A DNA stretch of 64,000 nucleotides from Larix kaempferi (taxonomy: Eukaryota; Streptophyta; Pinopsida; Pinales; Pinaceae): NCBI GenBank assembly GCA_027924585.1, contig BSBM01000442.1, forward strand, positions 7,068,001 through 7,132,000. Direction: 5' to 3'. Both the position numbers and the translations under genes were made by a program. The notes below the pieces were generated by a model. That model made no database searches and was not told the DNA's origin. It was given only the letters and a program-made list of their open reading frames with translations. This document shows positions 11,341-22,353 of this stretch, in pieces. Within the stretch, counting starts at the first letter, position 1, and every line of letters begins with the position of its first letter.

Positions 11341-13440
11341 TCACCCTAGAACAATTGCATAGTAACCTAGAAGTGCTTTAGATTTTCCAGAATGTAGGCT
11401 GGCTAGTGTATTTGGATTGGTTACAGGGTTTTGAGACTACCATTTTCCTTGAATTCACTCATATTTTTTCGATTGTTCATGAACATCATATAGGGTCTTA
11501 TAATTTGGGTTATGGAGTCCATTGTGGCTAGAGTTACCTAGACTACCCTAGATTAGTGAATGATGGTTTGTGCAAAAAGTGATTCTTCCACAGGAAAGGA
11601 TCAATTTTGTGGAGTGAGATGAGACTATTGTGGATGGGGGAAAATGAGTTAAACAAGTATCTTTTCCATGCCCATAGCCAAATGTGGCTTATTTCATTCA
11701 ATAATATTTCATGTGTTAAGGTCATCAGAACATTTTGTTTAGATACCACTTCAAGCTATTGACACATCTATGACATAAGAGGATACTTAACATACCTTAA
11801 TTATTGTTTAAATCTTTATAGTCCATGGCTCACAATGTTATACATACAAGGAATCATACACCTAGCCTATCCCACCATGGCTTGATTCAATTTTTGATAA
11901 TTGTAAAGACCATATGTTCTTCTACTTTATGTACCTCTGCGTATACAGTTCCATGCCATGGAACTGCATGCTCTTTCTCTTCCTCTTGATTCCCTATCCC
12001 GATCTAATAATATTTGGGAGGCATTCTTGAAAATGAATATACAAGTCTAGTAGGAGGAAGTAAGGGAACAAGAAGAGGAAGCTGAAGAATAAGAGAAAGA
12101 TGAAGAACATGCACAAGAAGAAGAGGAAGAGCATACACCTCCAGGGCATGGAACTGTATATGTAGAGGTACATGAAGTAGAAGAACATATGGTTTTTGCA
12201 AAAGGTACCAAACAAATAGTTGTTGTTGAATATCTAGAGGATGATGAGATACAAATTATAGAGTCACCCACAAGTGGGGTCAAAATAATAGGGGTTCTTT
12301 GTCAAATTGTTGAAGAAAAACCCCTTCTCCAATAGATGTTTCAAGGGACTAAAGTAAGAAACAAAAGGCCAAAATTTCAAGAAAATAATATGCATTTCTA
12401 GAGTCTTTGGGAAAGAGGAGGACAAGGTCCAATTTTTTTCCAAAATCTACAATGATAGTTGTCTTAAAAATCCCTGTTGCTGCTCCACAAGAACTGACAG
12501 CATAAGGTTTTGTTGTTGCCACACAAGAACACACAACATAACATGTAGCACTGCACCATAAAATGTTCAGAAGGACATTTATGTTATTCCATAAGAAATA
12601 GTAGAAAAAGGCCTTGTTATTGATCAACAAGAATTAGCAACATAAGGCCTTGCTTCTTCCACACAAGAACCAACAACACCAATTGAAACAATACAAGAAT
12701 CTTTTCTCTAGGAGCATATTGAAGATATTTTTCATCAAGAAGAATATTTTGGTGAGAGTCCACCCCAACATTTTTAGGATGATGTTCAAGGAGAAGTTGC
12801 TTTAGAAGTGCCAAGGGTAGTAAGAAAAACAATCAATAAAAGAGTCAACTTTATCCCTAGTAAGCTACATCTAATATCTTCCTACAATACCCTTTTGAAA
12901 CTCAATCATAAATTAAGGAAGGAGAACAAAAGGTTATTACATAAGTTAGCATTTGCTAGAAGGAAATTGAGAGAATCCACGCCTCATATAGGGTTGGAAA
13001 CACCTTTCCAAGCTCTTGAAGAGAGTGTTGAAGGTGACCATGCAAAAAATATGATTTATACAGAAGCAATGGACAAACCTATTATTACAGAAGTTGAAGA
13101 AGAGACTATTGCTATTGAAGCAACCATTAAAACTGATATTGTTGCTACTACTGAGATTACCACTGCAATTGTTTCTGAGATTGTTTCTAAGGTTATTTCT
13201 AAGATTGATGCTATTGATAAAATTATATTGATAATGCTACTACCATTGATAGTAATATTGACAAAAATCATAATACTGGTAAAACTGATGAAGAGACTAT
13301 TTTTGAATTTGTGAATAAACTTATGAAATTTGTCAGAGAATCCTTTGTTGCAGAAGCAGTTGATGAGGCAATGGATTCACAAGAAACTGGATTACTCATT
13401 GCTATAGAACTTATTGCTTAGTTAGTGGGAATTAAAACAT
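11341..13440 (+). pseudogene. Decayed acidic, coiled-coil accessory protein
   Basis: A frame followed across stops gives FQNVGWLVYLDWLQGFETT near 11390, a segment type I associate with plant retroelement accessory proteins (from memory, not verified), then a very acidic run (EEEAEE.EKDEEHAQEEEE) at 12060-12130, Gln/Thr-rich degenerate repeats at 12470-12690, and an open stretch from 12808 to 13314. This last part has a basic coiled-coil (LLKLNHKLRKENKRLLHKL) followed by a Thr/Ile/Glu-rich tail. The order (globular part, charged linker, coiled coil) resembles ORF3 of elements B and D, but no direct similarity is visible. There is no neighbouring pol. It could also be a decayed host-like gene. 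Confidence 0.4.
11909..12196. repeat. Inverted repeat, arms of about 70 bp
   Basis: The arm at 11909-11977 (ACCATATGTTCTTCTACTTT...) is the near-perfect reverse complement of 12127-12196 (...AAGTAGAAGAACATATGGT), with about 150 bases between. Both arms lie inside the decayed accessory protein, so one arm is probably an inverted copy of the other. Confidence 0.8.
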
Positions 13441-15018
13441 AAGAGGTATAAATGGTCAATTTTATTGAGGTACAAAGATTAAGAGTGTTATTTCCTTGAA
13501 TAGACCTGCCACCCTCACTTAGATTACCAAAGGCTAACGCCCTCGTAGAGAAAAGGGGAACAAGTTCACTTGATCTGGTATGGTCAAAGAATAACAAGAG
13601 GATAATTTCCCCATGAATGATTCATATTATCCTGCAGATTGGGGCCATGATATCTCAACCATTTCCGCATCAATGCATGATTGATGAGTAATAAGAGGGT
13701 GTTCATTGTAAACACCATAGATTCATCATTCAAGTTTTGATGTTGTTGATGGGCCGAAATGTCCCTGGGCCAACAATAGGGGTTCTCCCCGGTAAGAAGT
13801 CCCAATTAGACTCGGATCCATTTGGAATAGGGAACCCGTCCATATTTTATCCCAACAACCATTACTAATTTGGGTTCATTGGTTGTGGCCCAGTCCACTA
13901 TTTATGGTTTTGTTTTTAAAGGGTGAAACTCATAATGAGCTATTCTAAATGTAGGTTTCCAACTAATCTAACCTATACTAGATAGAAGCAAGATTAAGAG
14001 GGTGAGCAGTGAAATAACAATTGAAAATCCATATTCATAATTGAGATAGATGTTTTAAGAATCAGATAAACAAATGACAAAATGAAAGCATAAATATGAG
14101 AATAGTCCCAACATTTATATCACTCTGATTTCACTACTTGTAGAAAGTAGAAGAACAAAAATATCATATTAAATAAGAAACACAGAGATATAGGAAGAGT
14201 CCATTCATAAATATGAAACAATCTTACTCATATCAACATGTGAAAGAGCATGAAATAGTTCAAGACATTCATCGACATAATAGAAATATTCCTGTGCAAA
14301 AGCTGGTCTATTCTTGTGCAAAAGATGGTCCGTGGCTTCTCCTCATCCACAGTTCAACATTAGTACATGAAAAGTTGAGATCCAAAAAGCCCCTTCTCAT
14401 GAAATGAGATTACAATATATAGGCCAAGGCTAGTTGACCCTTGGCCTTCCATATTCCCTTGAGACTTTTGGAAAAAAAATATTACAAAAAATGATTTAAT
14501 TCACCCCTGGGTGACCTTTGGTATTCCACTAATTAGTCCTTTAGTTACTTTTGTCTTCATGTGGCATGTTGACTTCTTATTGCAGAGAGCTTCTCCATGA
14601 ATATGAATGATAAGCTTTCAATAAATGAAATCTGACATTATGAACTGACTGTTTGAGAGTGCCATCTTCGTTCCTTGATCTACATCCTCCTTAACCATTT
14701 TTTGATATTCTTGAATGTGGTGGACTACTTCATGTTGCAATGCTTCTTTTGACTCCATCCATTGAATTTCAATGTGTTTTGTTAGATGGATTGATCCTGA
14801 TGCAACACGATTTCATTGAATGTGAAGTGTCATCATCGGCTACAACAACATATGTTTCCCTTCAACTTAACCTAAGACCAATGGTTACCTGATGAAAATG
14901 TTCCTCTTCCAATAGTGCATTTTGTCCTTCTTCACTACATCGCCAGTGTCCACAACATGTATAGGTTAGCCTTGCATTGAAACAACTTCCATCATTGTAC
15001 TATTTGACATGCCTTTTG
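13441..15018. other. Unassigned DNA
   Basis: No supported gene. The stretch has a minus-strand TATATATTGTAATC motif near 14415 that could be an LTR promoter, but no matching LTR is found in the window. Confidence 0.35.
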
Positions 15019-15625
15019 GAGGTGTCATCTCATGTTCTGCTTACTTAATGGTCATTGTGAGCACATTTTCATGTACATTGTTACCCCACATGACCATATA
15101 AGTTTGAACCACACTTGCATCATAATAATTTGCACCATATAAAGTCTTTAGTCCAATCGATCATTCTAGCTATCGATGATGCAATTTCTCTTTTTGTCTT
15201 GAAATTTTTGGCACACCTAATAGGTAATTTGAGAAAACCTTAACCACTAGGTCATAGATCTCGTGAAATCCTTTCCAAAGGTATAAAGAACATTCAAAAT
15301 GGAGACCCGAGGAGAAAATTGTGGTTAAATCACGGAGGTGATCTTTCACAATGTTACCTTTGTTGCATGTCAGAGTATTAAGCGTTATGTGTCGTTGGTG
15401 CTTTTCCTTCCACCGACCATCATTGATGATGAATTGGTGAAGGTTTTTCCAAGCCAACTAATTCTTCTCATCCCTAATTTCTAGATATTGTGTTCGGCAT
15501 GGGCGTTTATTGATTTGACCCTTAACATATTTATCTTTGTCTTCATTTTCAACGCTTATTTTTGCTATGTGGCCTGGGACCAATCCTTTTATCGAGGCTG
15601 TCTCAGCATGTCTTCGTGATACTCA
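15019..15625 (-). pseudogene. Unidentified ORF remnant
   Basis: One minus-strand frame stays open for about 200 codons apart from a stop before 15457. The largest piece (15457-15170, 95 codons) starts LAWKNLHQFIINDGRW and contains LYLWKGFHEIYDLVVKVFSN. Composition looks protein-like but I recognise no domain. It lies directly beside a SINE and far from any identified polyprotein. Function unknown. Confidence 0.3.
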
Positions 15626-15695
15626 TTAAGGAATTTTCACACTCTTTCCCCGAACCTATGCTTCCCTACAATTGAAAATGATTTCCCATTAACCT

Positions 15696-15950
15696 TATTT
15701 TTTTTTGTTTGCTCGAAACTCCCTTACCTGGCGGGAGTGGCCTTTGGTATGAGAAACCATGACCCAGGGGCATCTATTATGTCAAAATCACTCGGTGCAC
15801 TCGGCCCGGACCATACCAACCATCAACTTGAATGGATTTTGAGGTGTCTCCTCCCAATTAGTTCACCCCTAAAGGGAATTGAACCCGAGTCGCCTTGATA
15901 ACGAGACCCACACCTTAACCAATGAGATAGTGAGAAATAATGAGAATTAA
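15696..15950 (-). mobile_element. tRNA-derived SINE
   Basis: On the minus strand the 5' part has an A-box-like TCTCATTGGTTAAGGTGTGG and a B-box GGGTTCAATTCCC about 35 bases further on, the polymerase III promoter of tRNA-derived SINEs. The body runs about 170 bases more and ends in an A-rich tail (AAACAAAAAAAAATAAGG). Flanks CCCATTAACCT (15685-15695) and CCCATTAGCCT (15951-15961) look like a one-mismatch target duplication. It is not a tRNA gene because no acceptor or anticodon stem can be completed. The family is not assigned. Confidence 0.75.
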
Positions 15951-15961
15951 CCCATTAGCCT

Positions 15962-16564
15962 CATTTATGCTCTTTTAACTAAATTTATTAAATAATACAA
16001 CAAAACTAATTAAAAATAAAACAAAATAAAGTATAACTAAACATTAATTAAAAATAAAATATAAATAATAAAAATGATAAATAAACATTAAAATTATTCT
16101 AACCTACCCCCTAAGGTAAAACATATGTCCCCTCCTTATTATACTAAAACACCCCAACTTCATGTAAGCATGTGCACGTAAGGTTATTAAAAAGAACTCT
16201 TTATAAAAAAATATTCACATGAACTCACCCTTTTATGTGCCATGAGGCACTTCGTTATACCCATTCCTAAGACATGTAATGTATTCATAGGGGAGTGGGG
16301 CACGTTTTACCAATATACTAATATATGCCCTCTCCACGTATGCACAATGTGAAAACTTGATTCTAATTTATGTCAACTTCCTCTTTCTGCCGACATTTCG
16401 TAGCTCAACTTAGTGTTTGGATGACCTTTCGGTGGTAACATCACTTTCTTGCCTTCATAAAATTTGCGATGGGTTTTCATAATGTATGCATTGGTTTAGT
16501 CCTAGGTCATGCGTCTTGGTTCACCATCCTAGCACCAATGTATCCACTCCCTTTAATCTACATG
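15962..16564. other. AT-rich spacer
   Basis: 16000-16100 is almost pure A/T (AATTAAAAATAAA-like words). Nothing coding is seen up to the putative LTR start of element G. Confidence 0.4.
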
Positions 16565-17121
16565 TGTTAGCTTACACGACCCTCTCCCTGTCAACAAAAA
16601 AGGGAGAGTTATTGTTTCACGTGAAAGGGTGAGGGGCATGCCACATGCAACAAGGGCACCCGTTACCCAATTTAATATATTAAAACATTTTTGTCTTTAT
16701 GTATTACCAAGGAGATGTGTTATACCATTATTTGCCACCCTTTGGGTACATATGAGACCCATTATGCTTTTTGTTCCTTAACATTACCTTTCTTACTCTT
16801 GAAATTGATTTTCCTAGTAAAAATGAGCCATATCACTCCCCACACCACTATTAAGAGGGATAAAGTCACTTATTATTCCATTATGGGGAATGATAGCCTC
16901 TAGAAACCTCATTTTTACCTTATTTATTGAGGAAATTTGGGAAATGAGTTGGATCCACATGTCTTAATCTAGAAACTCTCAATCCTATCTAAATGTGGGA
17001 GGACCTAGGAGTCTAGTTTCATTTCATTCTCTTCCTCCATTCATTTATATAATGGAGGCATTTCAAGGGAGAAATGAGATATTTTTGGAGAGTGTTGTTA
17101 TGCTAGTGGATTCTATAGTGG
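16565..17121 (+). repeat. 5' LTR of element G, left piece
   Basis: It holds a TATATAAT promoter motif at 17046-17053. It continues at 21860 after the copia element, as the AGTGG duplication on both sides of the insertion shows. The outer edge is tentative. Confidence 0.5.
17046..17053 (+). promoter_or_regulatory. TATA box in G LTR
   Basis: TATATAAT in a GC-poor context 75 bases before the copia insertion point; the downstream LTR end is at 22332. Confidence 0.5.
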
Positions 17122-17543
17122 TGTTGGAATACAACAAGGAGCTCCGATAGCCACTCAACATCAATGTCAGTCAGCTCATGCACCTCCCTTGGGATTATCA
17201 CCCTAACTTTTAGCCCAACAACTCAGTCTTGCGCCATGCATCTTCAGTTAAGAGGTCTCCCATCCTGAGTTACCACTAGAAGTGTGTTTGCTGATGTTTC
17301 CTATGCTAACTAAGCCTGCCACTTGAGATGAATTCATATGCCATCTAAATCTATTGAATTCTGAGTATTGTATCATCTTTTGTTTACCATCTATTTGCTG
17401 TAGAATAGAGTAACAACAGCTTTTTATCCGAGTTTCAATTCATGAGTGAATTTTACAGCTTTTCTTCTTAATTCTTTATGTAAAAGCTTTGTAAAATTAG
17501 TGAGGTTTGTTCAGCTTTGTGATCCTACCTGTGGAATTTCACA
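17122..17543 (+). repeat. 5' LTR of copia element, internally deleted
   Basis: It shares the terminal TGTTGGAATA and everything from AACAAGGAGCTC to the end with the 3' LTR, but lacks about 335 bases between them. That missing part includes the 30-bp tandem array of the 3' LTR. Confidence 0.9.
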
Positions 17544-17555
17544 TGGTATCAAATC
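17544..17555 (+). other. Primer-binding site of copia element
   Basis: TGGTATCAAATC immediately after the LTR end CACA; one base off the usual initiator Met TGGTATCAGA at the ninth position. Confidence 0.75.
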
Positions 17556-17677
17556 TTGTCAGAGCTTCTGTAGATTTTGTATCAACCCTCCAAGATACAT
17601 TTCCAAAGTAAATTGCAATGGTTTTTGCAGTGTTTTGCAGGTTATTCCATCAACAGTAGCGCAAGCAAGCAACTAAA

Positions 17678-18600
17678 ATGGATCTATCTTCAATACCAAA
17701 ACTCTCTCCTTTCAATTTCTTCGAATTGAAGGAACATATGGAGATCTTCATGCATAGCAAAGGTCTTTACAAAGTGCTCAAAGGAATTGAAGTCAAACCA
17801 AATGCTGTATTAGATAAAGCCAAATACCTAAATAAGCTTGATGAAGCATTTGGATTGCTGTGTCTCAGCATCTCTAGGGATCTTCTCTTCCATCTATCTG
17901 GTCTAAAAACTCCCAAGGAGGTTTGGACAAAGCTTGAATCTTTATTTGGGCAGCAGGATGAATTGAGAGGGCATCAATTAGAGAATGATTTGATCTCTCT
18001 GAGCCCCAACAACTTCGAATCCATCACACACTTCTTCACAAAATTCAAGAATTTGGTTGTGCAACTAAAACTGTGTGGTATTGAGAAGAAGGATGAGCAA
18101 CTAATTCTCTCAATTCTGTCAAAATTGGGACCAAACTATTATGTATTCGTATCCACCTTCCAAATAGCTAAATTATCGATCCCAAATTGGAAGATGCCCA
18201 CTCTAGATGCTTTCATTCTATCTCTCACAAAGGAGTAGGACAAACTGGTGCAAATGGGAGTCATAAAACCATCTAGGGATCAAGCTATTGCTGCTGGAGA
18301 AGGAAAGAATGCGAATGGTAAAGGAAAGAAGAAAGGCAAGGAGAAGAAACAGCACGAGCATAAGAAAAATGAGTCTCACAAACAGTCAGAGGGAACTTCG
18401 AATTCCAAGAGAGGCAAGCAAAATCAAAAGGAGAAGACCAAATGTCCATACTGCAACAAAGGTTTTCATCCTGAAAGTGCTTGCATGAAGAAGACAATTG
18501 ATATTATGGCTTAGCTTCTAGAGAAGAACAACCTTCCAGTACCTGAAGGTGCTAGGAGGAAAGAAGTTGATTCTAAATCAAAAGATAAGGAGAGATGTCA
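17678..18600 (+). pseudogene. Copia gag
   Basis: An ATG at 17678 opens a 186-codon capsid segment (MDLSSIPKLSPFNFFELKE...) with the plant copia signature KEVWTKLESLF. A TAG at 18236-18238 replaces the Gln expected between Glu and Asp. The frame continues to a basic linker (18290-18400) and a CCHC knuckle, CPYCNKGFHPESAC. A second TAG at 18512 again falls where Gln would be expected. Confidence 0.85.
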
Positions 18601-18607
18601 TGCACTC

Positions 18608-19294
18608 ATGGCTGGCACTTCGAATTCATCTTCCTTCATCATAGATTCTGGAGCCTCCAGACACATGTTTGCATCTAGAGATCTCTTCTCAGAACTCGAA
18701 CCTACTGTTGGGCCTTCCATCCTAATGGGAGATGATTCAAAAGTTCCTTCAAAGGGAATTGGAAGAATCAACGTTGATAATGGATGCTTCAATGATGTGC
18801 TGTATGTTCCTACCTTGGAAACTAATCTTCTTTCAGTCTATCAGATGACCCATACAAGAGTTCCAAAGAAAGTAATTTTTACTCCCGATGCTGTTGAGAT
18901 AACAAAGATCTCTTCTGGAAAAATCATTGCACAAGGAATTGCAGATCATCATTCCAAGCTTTATGAGTTCTCTCATTTCATGCCTTATTCAACTCAAAGT
19001 TCACTTCTTACCCATGCTAATGAAGTTAGCAGGCTTTGGCATGAGAGGTTTGGGAACCCCAAATACAAATATTTGCAAGAACTGCACAATCAGAACATGG
19101 TTGAAGGCCTCCCAAACATCAGATTTTCCAAAGGTACCTGTCAAGGTTGCTTGATTGGCAAGCATCTGGAGCACGAGTTTGAAAAAGGAAAGGCAAAGAG
19201 AGCCTCATCTCCTCTTGAATTGATTCACAGTGACATAGCAGGACCTCTTCCTCACCCATCTCTAAATAATTTTAGATACATATTAACATTCTAG
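18608..19294 (+). pseudogene. Copia protease and integrase N-terminus
   Basis: FIIDSGASRHMFA carries an intact D-S-G protease active site at about 18650. The pre-integrase zinc region follows (LWHERFGNPKYKYL and TCQGCLIGKHLEHEF), then LELIHSDIAGPLPH with the first catalytic Asp of integrase. A stop at 19292 and a frame change end this open piece in the middle of the core. Confidence 0.88.
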
Positions 19295-19970
19295 ATGACT
19301 ATTCGAGATTTAGTTGGGTTTATTTTCTAAAGTTGAAATCAAAAGTATTGAATATTTCAATTTTTTTAAAGCTGATGTAGAAAATTTCACTGACATAAAG
19401 ATAACGGTTCTTCATACTGACAATAGAGGAAAATATGTAAAGAATGAGTTTCATCTATTTGGTGCAAATGAAGGTATTGAAATGTAGCACACTGTTCCAT
19501 ACACACCACAACAGAATGGTGTGGCTGAAAGAAAGAACAAAGCCCTAAAAGAGATGGCTACATGCATGCTTGAGTATAAGGCATTGTCTCCAAGACTTTG
19601 GGCAGAAGCTTTCAACTGTGCTGCATATCACCATAACAGAGTTCCACACAAAGGCCTAAAATGAAAAACTCCATTCGAAGCTTGGATGGGATACAAGCCA
19701 GATGTGTCTCATCTCAGAGTCTTTGGTTCAAAAGCTTGGGCTAGGATTCCTTCAGAGAAGAGGAGAGCCTTAGAGCCTCAAAGTCAAGAGTGCATATTGG
19801 TTGGTTATGCACGGAATGAAAAGGCCTATAAACTACTAGATCTGTCCACCATGAAGACCTTCATTGAAAGAAGTGTCAAGTTTGAAGAATTTTCATTGCA
19901 TGATGCCCACCATGTTGAAGCAGAAAGCTCACCAACTACTCCACCACAATATTTTGAACATGATAGTTAA
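19295..19970 (+). pseudogene. Copia integrase core and C-terminus
   Basis: Across stops and one frame change the core continues with VLHTDNRGKY (second Asp), PYTPQQNGVAERKNKAL (catalytic Glu) and, in the open piece from 19686, SHLRVFGSKAWARIPSEKR, the usual end of copia integrase. TAG at 19485-19487 lies where Gln is expected; a TGA near 19664 may replace Gly or Arg. Confidence 0.85.
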
Positions 19971-20039
19971 TCATCTGCCCATGAAAGTTCAGAATTTGAT
20001 TCAGAAAGTGAAGATGAGCACATTCTAGATCTAGTAGAT

Positions 20040-20935
20040 CATGTAGATCCAACATCACTTCCAAAATGGGATGAAAAGACCATAGAAGCTACTGGTGAGC
20101 TCGCTGGGAATCCATAAGATCCAAGAAGAACGATATCTTAGTATCAAAGTGCAAGTTTTGCACTCTCTCATACAGATCCCTTTCTTCCTGATAGATGCTT
20201 TATGATGGTTGGATCAGATCCAAAAAATTTCTTTGAGGCTTCCCAAGATCCAAGATGGATAACAACTATGCATGAAGAGTACCAATCTCTTTAGAAAAAT
20301 GAGACTTGGGAGCTTGTTTCTCTCCCTCCTGGAAGGAAGCTTGTTCAGTGTAAGTGGGTATACATAACAAAGATGGGCTTAGATGGAGTAATATGAAAGT
20401 ACAAAGCACGCTCGGTTGCTAAAGGATTCTCCCAGGTTCAAGGGATTGACTATACATAAACCTTCACTCCAGTGGAAAAGATGGATTCCATTTGTCTTGT
20501 TTTGGCTCTAGCTGCATCCAAGCACTGGGAGGTACATCACATGGATGTAAAGAGCACATTTCTTCATGGAGATCTAGAGGAGGATATATACATGAAGCAA
20601 CCTGAAGGATACATTGAGGATACTTCATTAGTGTGCATATTGAGGAAGTATTTTTATGGGATCAAGTAGGCTCCTCGAGCATGGTATGCAAAGATGGACT
20701 CCCTTCTACTGTCACAAGATTTTCAGAGATGCAAGTCTGCTTTGAATGTCTACATGAAGAATGATGGCAAATCTCTTCTCCTTATTGTTTTATATGTTGA
20801 TAGTTTACTAATTACATGGAGTCTGTCTTCATGCATTAGTTCTATCGAATTAGCCTTGCAGAATGCCTTCTCAATGTCAGATTTGGGATTGCTAAAACAG
20901 TTTCTTGGTCTTGAAGTCTCTTAGAGTGATTTTTT
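20040..20935 (+). pseudogene. Copia reverse transcriptase, catalytic motif lost, RNase H absent
   Basis: ETWELVSLPPGRK, HHMDVKSTFLHGDLEEDIYM and APRAWYAKMD show copia RT. The polymerase motif reads LYVDSLLITW, so the second Asp of YVDD is Ser. Stops include TAA 20115, TAG 20139, TAG 20292, TAA 20457 and TAG 20667, several at expected Gln codons. Coding ends at FLGLEVS and RNase H is missing, which points to a deletion before the PPT. Confidence 0.88.
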
Positions 20936-21087
20936 ACAGTCTATTTTGAGGGGGGGTTTTGTTTCCACTGGGTTTTCTCTCTTTCATCAATTATTTTTTA
21001 GATTGTTGTACGAGGTGACCATTGTTCTCAGTAACCAGGGCCCTATTTTCCCATTTATTTACTTATTTTTTCCTCATAGTTAGGCTT

Positions 21088-21096
21088 AAGGGGGGG
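21088..21096 (+). other. Polypurine tract of copia element
   Basis: AAGGGGGGG directly before the TGTTGG start of the 3' LTR. Confidence 0.85.
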
Positions 21097-21854
21097 TGTT
21101 GGAATATTCATCATCTAAACACTAGCAATGAATCATTATTGACCTCCATGCATCATTATTGAGATACCTAGTCCATAACCCAGGTTGTTGACCTTGTAGT
21201 GCCTAAATCCTAGTATATCTTGCTCATATGACCCCATTGTGCTTCCCTAGTGTGGCAATGCGCCCATTGTGCTTCCCTAGTGTGCCAAGGCACCCATTGT
21301 GCTTCCCTAGTGTGGCAAGGAGCCCATTGTGCTTCGCTAGTGTGCCCAGGCACCCATGCAAAGCTAGTGTGCCAGTCTAACATATTTTAGGAGCTTACCA
21401 TCAGATAAATGCTCATGCACCTAGATATCATCACTGTGATTTAACAAGGAGCTCTGATATCCACTCAACACCACTGCCATTCAGCTCATGCGCCCTCCTT
21501 GGGATTATCACCCTAACTTTTAGCCCAACAAATCAGTCTTGCACCATGCATCTTCAGTTAAGAGGCCTCCCATCTCGAGTTACCACTAGAAGTGTGTTTG
21601 GTGATGTTTCCTATGCTAACTAAGCCTGCCACTTGAGATGAATTCGAATGCCATCTAAGGCTATCGAATTCTGAGTATTGTACCATCTTTTGTTTACCAT
21701 CTATTTGCTGTAGAATAGAGTAACAATAGTTTTTTTATCTGAGTTTCAATTCATGAGTGATTTTTACAACTTTTCTTCTTAATTCTTTCTGTAAAAGCTT
21801 TGTGAAATTAGTGAGGTTTGTTCAGCTTTGTGATCCTACATGTGGAATTTCACA
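21097..21854 (+). repeat. 3' LTR of copia element
   Basis: 758 bases, TGTTGG..CACA, flanked by AGTGG. It holds four full 30-bp tandem units (21233-21352) starting CCCATTGTGCTTCCCTAG, with a partial fifth unit. The 5' LTR lacks this block. Confidence 0.92.
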
Positions 21855-21859
21855 AGTGG

Positions 21860-22332
21860 ATCCATATTGATCTCATGCAGAGGAGTTTGGTTCAAGGATC
21901 TAAGTACATCTCTCATCATGATCCAAGGTATCACACCATTGATGTATTGATTTCTACTTCTAAATGAAATTGAATGCATGATGGTATTAGATCTAGTTGT
22001 ATAATTGTTTAACCAGATTAGATCAATATCCTTTTGATAATTAATTTTGTTGAAGAGGTTTGAGAAAGCTGTTTCTTGTCTCTTTGTGTGTAGGTAGTAG
22101 GTGTTTAGGTGCTGGAGCAAAGGATCTCTAGGAGCTACATCAGCCAGGACTATGGACAGGATAATCGCCGTAAGGAAGGTACACCTTATTAGACCTCTTG
22201 CTATTGTATGAATAGGATATAGGGTTAGATCTAGAAAGAAGTGTCAATTTATACATCTACCGTCTATCTTGGATCTTGGGGTCAAATCCAAGGGAGGTAT
22301 TACCTATCCGTAGGGAAGATTTCTCCATAACA
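21860..22332 (+). repeat. 5' LTR of element G, right piece
   Basis: LTR sequence resumes after the AGTGG duplication and ends CCATAACA, four bases before the PBS. The end matches the CCATTAACA of H. Confidence 0.6.
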
Positions 22333-22336
22333 GAAT

Positions 22337-22353
22337 TGGTGACTCCATTGGGG
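22337..22353 (+). other. Primer-binding site of element G
   Basis: TGGTGACTCCATTGGGG, one base different from the PBS of H across its core. Known from Tat-like Ty3/gypsy elements; not initiator Met. Confidence 0.75.

Larger units (their letters stand above)
17122..21854 (+). mobile_element. Ty1/copia retrotransposon with unequal LTRs
   Basis: LTRs 17122-17543 and 21097-21854, both TGTTGG..CACA, are flanked by TSD AGTGG (17117-17121 and 21855-21859). A Met-type PBS (TGGTATCAAATC) follows the left LTR and a purine tract precedes the right one. Gag, protease, integrase and RT occur in the copia order, with integrase before RT. RNase H is missing and many stops are present, so it is inactive. 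It sits in the LTR of element G. Confidence 0.93.

Noticed and set aside
13056-13271. 71-codon minus-strand ORF rich in Ile, Val and Ser
   Set aside because: Shadow of the Thr/Ile/Glu-rich plus-strand tail of the accessory remnant.
15870-15935. tRNA gene suggested by the GGTTCAATTCCC B-box
   Set aside because: No acceptor or anticodon stem can be completed, and an A-rich tail and flanking repeats fit a SINE.
21233-21370. 30-bp repeats resembling a CRISPR array
   Set aside because: Units are directly adjacent with no unique spacers, and lie in a copia LTR of a plant genome.
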